64,000 nucleotides of DNA, taken from NCBI GenBank assembly GCA_032622095.1, contig CP136065.1, positions 156,057,577-156,121,576 on the forward strand, read 5' to 3'. The translations under genes were made by a program, and so were the position numbers. Positions within the stretch are counted from its first letter, which is position 1. Each line of letters opens with the position of its first letter. Under the pieces are notes generated by a model. That model did no database searches. It was not told where the DNA came from and worked only from the letters and a program-made list of their open reading frames with translations. The DNA is from Siphonodentalium dalli (taxonomy: Eukaryota; Mollusca; Scaphopoda; Gadilida; Siphonodentaliidae). Below are positions 49,001 through 58,000 of the stretch, one piece after another.

Positions 49001-52000
49001 AGGCTCCGACGCATACACAATATGTTGATACGACATTCTAATTGAGTTCACGGCACCCTTTTCCATGGTGTTATGTCACCCATTCCATGGGGGCTCTACC
49101 AATATGACCCAGTGTCATCGCAAGCTATCGCAACACTTTTTTTTTTTTTACTAACCGCTACTAATGTTTGGTCATGATCTGCAACACAAAATAATAGCGA
49201 AAATGTTTACTCCAACAATAGGCATTCATATAGCTTGAAGCACAATCACATTGTTGTGATTGTTCCCCGATTTGGTAAAGCAACCCATCATTTCCAAGGT
49301 GTGTTCAATGTTGGCCAGTGCACAGATCATTGTCAACACACTCTCAATGGTTGTTTAACAGCTAATCCCATTGTTTGCGGTCAATTGTACTCTGAGTCGA
49401 TTAGAGCATGCAAATAGATAGCTCTTTACCAGAATAAATCTCTAATAAATCTAAGTACATCATCTGATCTACTGGTAGGTGCCCTGGTCACCTAGTTTTT
49501 CTAAGCTGTAGACCACCTGACGGACTTTCAACTTACTGGTTTCACAGTCAGGCATCATATTACCGTTGATGTGTATTTAGCCTGAAGCAAATATTGTTGC
49601 CTCCATGACAGAATCTTGTCTCGTTGCTGCCACTACAGGCTACTCATTATAAAGCAAAAACAATATTCAAGTTTACCTTTACAGAGACTAAACAAACTGC
49701 TCAACACTTAATGATGTTGTTGGGGTCTGGCCAGTTTACTAATTATCTGGAGATTTAATTGTCTGTACAAACGTATGTCCGGCCCCAGGGTCATAACAGT
49801 CAATGCTATTTATTTAGATTTAACCATACTGCGATCTTCTCGACAATAGACGACCATATTGTTTCTGGATCAAAACATCTCGAGGACTGCCTAAAATAAA
49901 TGACTTCTGTAAATTGCAAAGGTGTTTGCTTGATCACTTTATTACATGATTCTACTCTTATCCCATTCAATAAACCCATTCTATAAATTGTGATATTAAA
50001 CGTTCGTTTAATAACAGGAAATAGTGCCAGGTGACCTTTGACTTCCGGTTTGTCGTCTGTTAACATTCCGTTCGCTATGTCTCAAAAAATACTGTGGCTT
50101 CCAATATTTTTCCAACAAGCTATCATGAATGAAGACTTTGAAAAGTTATATCATTAAATATACGCCATTAAATGCGCCAAAGAGTCTTTATTTATCTGGG
50201 ACTATTTCTTTACGCTGGCAAATATAAACAAATAGTTACGTGAAATGTCATTGCATGCCTTATAGAAGCCGATGTTAGTTTCTCGTTCCATTTGTTGATT
50301 TAAGTATGTTTTGTCGATGTTTTGGATCATGTAATAAATAGAATCTATAACTCGTCCCCAGTTTATAGCGGAAATTACAAAACTCCAGTAATTTTGAAAT
50401 CCAAGATGGCCACCAGTGGCCATGTTTTTTGGCCGAATGACCCCAAAGGCTCGGTCCAGACCTAATTTACTGGACTCGTTTTGTAAATTTCGCTACAAAC
50501 TGGGGACTTGTTGTAGATCCTCTATATCCAGCTTGATGGGGATAACTAATAATAATAATTTTCCTGACAGTACCCACCTTTTTGTCCCCCGTAAAATTTA
50601 TTTTTGGGGGACTATTGTAATCAGCTCCGTCCGTCCGTCGTGCCGTGCCGTCCGTCCGTCCTTCCGTCTGTCCGGAGTTATAACTCCAGTAATGATCATC
50701 CGATTTGATTGAAACTTGGTATGTAGGTTTCTCAACCAAGAACACATGTGCTCTGCAATTCTGGGTTTGATCCGATTTTCTTGTATGGAGTTATTTCCCT
50801 TTTTTCAACATTTTTTTTACTTAGAAAATTTCTCACTTTTTCGGTTTCCGGATGATATCTCAAGTTTTGATCCTTTAATTACAAATAACGTTTTTATGTG
50901 GATCAGTCATATCAAGATACAGGTTGAGTTCGAATTTGAGTTTGATCCGATGATTTTTCCTAGAGTTATGGACATTTTTCGTCTTAGGAAATAAAATTTT
51001 CCTTCTTTTTTCTTTGGTTTCCGGATGATAACTCAAGTTTGGACTGTTCAATTTAAAATTCCATTATTTTGAGAGTCATTGATATCAAAATACAGGTCAA
51101 GTTCGAATTTGAGTTTGATCCGATGATGTTTCTCAGAGTTATGGCCTTTTTGACTTAGAAAATTCAATTTTCCTGTTTTTTCTTTGGTTTCCGGATGATA
51201 ACTCAAGTTTGGATTGTTTAATTGGAAATTCTGTTTTTTTGTGGGTCGTTCATATAAAAATATTTGAATTTGAGTTTGATCCAATGATTTTTTCCCAGAG
51301 TTACGGGCCTTTCGACTTTGAAAGTTAGTTTTTTCTCATTTTCTGTATGAGGGTACCTTCATGGTGTAATCAACTCCTCCTACAGTTTTAATCATAGATA
51401 TTTGAAACTTCAGAGTATTGTTACCCACATATTGGAGATGTGCAACATGTGTATAGATGACGGATAAATGATTTCTTTACGGAATTATTAACCCTTTCGA
51501 CTTAGAACATTTGAACATTTTTTTTAATTTCTTTAACAAATCGGCGTCGACTTGCCACGTTTTCCGGGGACACTGTGGTCGGCCGACCTTTTATTCTAAT
51601 AACTGCGCTCAGAATGTTAATGTGCCAAATGTCATGAGCAAACTACCAAAACAATTCAGCTGACAGAGAGAGTGTTTACATCTACATGTACACGTGGGCA
51701 GCAAATTCAAGTTTATAAGGAAAGGATTTGTAATGCTTTATAAAATTAATTAGGAATATCTGGAGCATCTCGATCTGCCGACGGCTATTGCTTCCAGGGG
51801 TACCTGCACGAGGTGTCAATAATCCCTTAGTTCAATCGTTTGCCGCTTATAATCTACATGTATTCCCATTTTCTTTTGAGGCTTTAATGATTTGTCAGAT
51901 TTGGGGACTTGGGTTTTTAAAACTTTGGCACCGAATAGCATCTTGGTATTCCAAACTGTCAATCAGGCTCTCTGCATGGTTTAGTGAAGACTACAGGTAA

Positions 52001-55000
52001 ACTATACCCACCCCACTGGACACTATTTAATAGATAGAGGCTAGAGCCTGGCTTGGAGTTGACTACATGGACATAGTGCCCAGTGGGGTGGGTATACTAC
52101 ATGTATAAATGCGTAGTCAATGACAAGACATGCTCTATTTAATATAATTCACCTGTATCATGCATACTACATAACATATTCTACCAACATGCACCAACTG
52201 TTGGACTGTTCAAATTTCCTTCATAAAGATGTTAAAAGAAATCATGTACAACGCGTTTTACTGAGAACAAATACACTGTATGTAATCAACTTACCAATTA
52301 CCAATAATCAGTTTAAGAGAAACATAATCATCGCAAGAATGTGTTGAAATCAAGTCCAATAAACCGAAATGTGCAGTATTTAGGTTTTGTTTTGAATGCA
52401 TTTAAACCCGAAACTGTATTACAAGGTGAATTCAACCGAATGTTGCCACTGCGAAAGTTGATGTTATTCCTGTGAAAAAACTTTTCACAGTAATGTTTAA
52501 ATTTCATTTGGACATAAATTGGTGGACACATATATGTATATCTGTTTTCTAGATTGTTGCCTCTGTTCGTGGCTTTTTGCATGCATGTTTGGTCAGTAGT
52601 GCACACTAATAATTAGCATGATACTATACAAGTATAGTGGTGTGCTAAATTTAGCACAACACTACACAATATAGAACACAGCTCTCAACCAATCAGAAGG
52701 TGCCATTCCTGGGTGAGGTGAAATATATCCACGTATTCAATGACAAGACATGCTCTATATTTTATTATATTTTACGAAACAGTTCAAATTTGTAGCATGC
52801 ATGCTCAATAACTGTGCCTCACCAACACATTTAAAACTACTGATCTATTCAAAATCCCTTCAGAAGAAGTTAATATATAAGAAAATAAGACCTACAGTAA
52901 TGCTCTAATTAATCGACCTCTTAACCACAGCAGAATTATGGGTAACTTTTCAGGATTTAGTCGGAAATATGACTTGTTGCCATTCATATTTCCAACTAAA
53001 TCCTGAAAAGTTACCCATAATTCTGCTGTGGTTAAGAGGTCGATTAATTAGAGCATTACTGTACTCAGCCACCATCTGGGACCCACATAAATTAGTGTAC
53101 ATATTCAATTGATACCACTACACCAGCTCAGTAACCAACAAGCTCAGTGAAATAAAATTGCAAAAAACTTGAAGAGTGCCAAACTCAAACCATTTATTCT
53201 CCAAAATAATCAACAAGGAACTCTTAACATACCCAAATAAAATCCTGATCCCTAAAACCACTACTACAAGATACAACGACGAACAGAAGCTAACATTCCA
53301 CACAATATCTTCCAATATAGATGCCCACTACTATTATTTCTTCCTCAGAACAATAGCAGAATTTAACCTATTACCAGCAGCATTAATCTAACTACCCAAC
53401 CCTAAATTCTTCAAATCTAAACTGATTTTATCATATAGCAAAAAAAACCAACAAAAATAAAACACAAATCCTGATGGTGCACCAAATTTAAATCAGTGTG
53501 ACTCATTAACATCTCAATCATCTGATTAACACAGAAAGAGTCATCTACTTAGACCAATCATGTCCTCCAGGCGGCTTATTATAGTCATGACAAATTTTTG
53601 CCAGGCCGCCAAAAATTACATATTTCGGGAAATAATAAATTTCAAAAATCGATATCTGATCACTCTGAGCTTTGTTGGTTGGGTTCCTTGACTCAAATCA
53701 AAAAATTTTACCCCTGAAACCAAAGAAATAGTAATTTGGGAGCATAAAATCGCATTATGCATCTTTAAGTTTTATTTTGTTTTGCACGAGAACCCGAAAC
53801 TGCACTGCAAGATGAATTTAACCAAATGTTGCCACCTCTCAAGTTGATGTCGTTTTGTGAAAAAAGTGTTTACAGTAATGATTTAATTTCATTTGGACAC
53901 GCCTTAGTAAATTGGGGTATACATTTCTGTATACATGTTCATTTCATCAAGATTGTTGTCTCTGTTCATTGCTTTTTACATGAGAGTTTGCATGGTATAG
54001 TAGCGTGATAAATTTAGCATAATACTACGTAACATTGTATATACAAGTATAGTAGTGTGCTAAATTTAGCATAATACTACATTGTATATACAAGAATAGT
54101 AGTGTGATAAATTTAGCATAATACTACATTGTATATACAAGTATAGTAGTATGCTAAATTTAGCACAACACTATACCATTATAAGAAACAGCTTTCGGTC
54201 ATTCAGAATGTGCCATTTCTGGGTGAGGTGAAAGATACTTGTACTAGTACATATATTTTGCATATGTTCTATGTGAAATCATAGCTCTTGCAATGAACAG
54301 ATTCTATATATCATGTAGTCTATATTTTTTTTGCTTATTCCAGACACAGAATCAAGGTTCCGATGTTTGTTCCCGAGTCATCGTCATTGTTCCAGAAATT
54401 CACCAGTTGGTTCATAGGAGGTAGAAGGCCAGAATTCCGAGAACCAAACATAATTTCCAAAGGAGAAGGAAGAGATGGTAATGATACCATGCTTGTCACT
54501 GCATAATATTTCTTCTCCCTGAATTTTGAGGGGGGGCTCAGTTGACAAGGTGCATGTTGTATTAGGTCAACATACAGTAATGCCCTAAGTAATCGACTCC
54601 ATAACCACAGCAGAATTATGGGTAACTTTTCAGGATTTAGTCGGAAATATGGCTTGTTGCCATTCATCGGAAAGCTCTCCCCCTGAAAAGTTACCCATAA
54701 TTCTGCTGTGGTTATGGAGTCGATTACTTAGGGCATTACTGTAAGCCATCCAATGATGGCAAAGCTGGTCGAATCCCGATTGTTATCACTCAGATTTGTG
54801 ATCCAAGTAGAAGGTAGTCTGATTTGTGTATCTGGAGAAGTGTGTCAGTTGAATTCCAGGTGATTTATACCTGCAGAGGAGTGATTATAACCCTTACATG
54901 ACTGGAGCTTCCTGAAATTTTGTGAAAACCCTGTGCCGATGCTTTCTCTTATATATGCAAGTCTCCCTAAGGAAGCCTCGCATACATGTACATGTATATA

Positions 55001-58000
55001 ATAGAATATATACATTGGCCTTACAATACTTACCTTGACCTTGTAAGCCAGTACATTATCTTATATATATGCTAGGCTCCCTATGAGAGACTGGCATATA
55101 TAAGATAATGCACTGCCACAGGATCTATAATGCTGCACCAGTGCAGCTCCCGTCATGAAAGGTTAAGTGAAATTATCCCTCTGTGTTGTGTTTTCTCCAC
55201 CAATGAAACTGACACTTGACGGCTGAAGTTATGATAAAAACCACAATAAACTGATTTTTGAGACAATAGGACCAAGTGATTGGCATAGTAAATTAAATTA
55301 ATTTGGGTAGTATCTGAGTACAACCATTGGGACCCTCTATTATGCTATGTGTAGTCTGCCAATTTGGGGATATAGAGAAACTGAACTAAAAACAATATAT
55401 AATCTATGTGAAGAAGTTTCTATAGAAATTTGATAATAAAGAAACTTTCCAAAGAAGAATTAGGTCCCCAGAGGGTGAATTTAGTGATGCTAGCCCACTA
55501 TGTGGGATAGCGTCACTAAATTCACCCTCTGGGGACCTCATTCTGCAAATGACAGGCACACTAAACTCAGGCTTGGTACATCAACTGTGGAAAATTATCT
55601 TTCTGACAAACAAAATAAATAAATAAAACCAAAAATATAATAAAATATTTTTATTTAAATAATAATAAAAAAAAAATTTAATTTAAAGTTAACAAAATTT
55701 GAAAAACTAACACCGTTATAACTCTACCAATTTTGTTTAAAAATCAGTCCAAAATCTTGTGTTATATACTGGTAAATTTGTTTGGAGCAACATTAAATCC
55801 AATTCATCAATTCTATCCCATGCCTTTGGACTACTTAGCTATTGATAAGGCTATATTATTTTCTGATGTCTTTTGCCGATGTGCAGATAAAGAAAGCTAT
55901 GGTATCTACTTTAAAAAAAAGTTTCAACAATACACAGTACACATCACATGATATTAACAGTAGACTAGAATATCTGTTCCCCATTCCACAGCTGAGTATA
56001 TCACTCTACAGATGGTCTGAGGTCATTATAAATGTTATTGGTTTAATAGAGATGCCAGACTTCAACATAAACAATGCCCTGTGATTTGTTGACAGCTCTG
56101 CTATATAATTTATATTAATGGGTCAGCAGTGAGGTGTCTTTATCTTGATGGCTGTTGTTGGTAAATTCCAATAATTTGTGTTATGTACATTTGTCTATAA
56201 TAGTACATAACAGTATACTCTATAATTCAACATCAAAACTCATTTATGATTCCGATCATAGTAATTTACTATCACCAAGGGATCGGTTAACATCTGCCAT
56301 CATGATCGACCTCTCATTCAAACAAGCTGATACCTCATTTATGTCCAAATTCATATTTGTTTGCTCTAACATTCTGACCAAAGTTGTCAGTCAAAGGATT
56401 CTCCAAGATGTATGGACTGGTGTATTCCACGCACCTCCGACTGGCAACTTTGGTCAGAATGATATAGAAAACCACTAAGTATTTCAGAACAAATAAGGTA
56501 TCAACTTGTTTCAAAAATAAACTAGCATATGCTTGTAACAGTCAAACTACTATGTTTTGTGTCAGTTCCTCGTATATTATGTTTTTGTGCATTTGGACAT
56601 TTTGAATACGTGGTACTCGCCAACCTCGAAACCACATGATTCCCCACCGTCTGTGGTCTGATATTTTTCCAACTGACAGACATTTCACTCCATAAAATTT
56701 ACCAAAAGTTACTAAGGAAAATATATAACTTTTCATCTGAAAACAATAAATGTTGGTTGTTAAATCAAACTACCAGACCGATTTCAGACTGCCATTTCCT
56801 ACTATAATCCCTACTATAATACCATTTCCCATCTATAATGTGTCCTGGTGAGTTGTAGGGACACACAATGTGCTTATCAAGTTATCACTAAACTGAGATA
56901 TTTCATAGCTTGTCCCAAATCCAAACATCAATTCACAGGACATATGTAAATTTTGAGGCAATATATTTGTACCATTTCACATGCTTCTTCTTGTCCAACA
57001 AAACATTTGACTGAAATATATATTTTTCACCCTTAGCTTATTGATAAAATTAAAATCATAAAAAAATTGGTTTTAAACCGACATGGGGCTCCTATCATTG
57101 ATACCAATGACAATGGCTCGATTGTGTTGACACCTATAAAATTAATGTGTTTCTTCTTCCTGCTTATTGCAAATACCAAGGCAGTAATGCACCTATACAG
57201 TGAAACAATACAGATCTTCCCTATTACCGTTGCTGCCAATTTCATGTCAAACTTATTGCACTGCCTCAGTAATGGAAATTATGTCTGTTGCAAAAAATCA
57301 ATTTTGTGAGATAAAACTAATATTTCTGCTTGAAACAGCCCCACAATCGGTAATCCGATGCTATCATGGCTACAAGAAATATTTTATTAGTCGTCAGAAA
57401 TATGGCCTGGTTTGTGACATCTAGAAGGCATTATCATATTTCATTTGAAAAATTAATTTCCTGTGACAATTCTCAATACCGTGATGGAAATAGCAGTGTT
57501 ATGCAGTAAATCAGAATGCGCCTAGCTCTCTGGTTATAGATCATAGCTTTGGGACCTCAAATAGTTCATGTCTCAAGATATGTTATATTGTGAAACCAAG
57601 GTCTGCCTGGTGGGTCCAGGGCGCCTTGCTAAAGTAAGTCTGGTGGGACTAAACACATAGCCTGACACTCTGTAATCAATTGAATGCATTTCGGTGCCTC
57701 ATACCATTCTCCGTAATTTTACATCCATTTCTCGATGTGCATTTGTTCTGCACTGCCTAATTTCAAACCAAATGTAGCGTATTTCAAAGTAATACTATTA
57801 TTTTTCAAGCAGACCAGATATTCAGTCATAGTGTTATTGATAAAAATAAAAACCACACCTCTACGAAATTTCTATCTGAACATGGGAAGAAATGTTTTCT
57901 TTTATCGGCATCATCATAAGAGTTTTCTCTAACGTTGTATTACAAACTAGGAGAGTAGCAATAAAATTCCACAATATGCTTTCACCCTTTGAGTGGCAGG

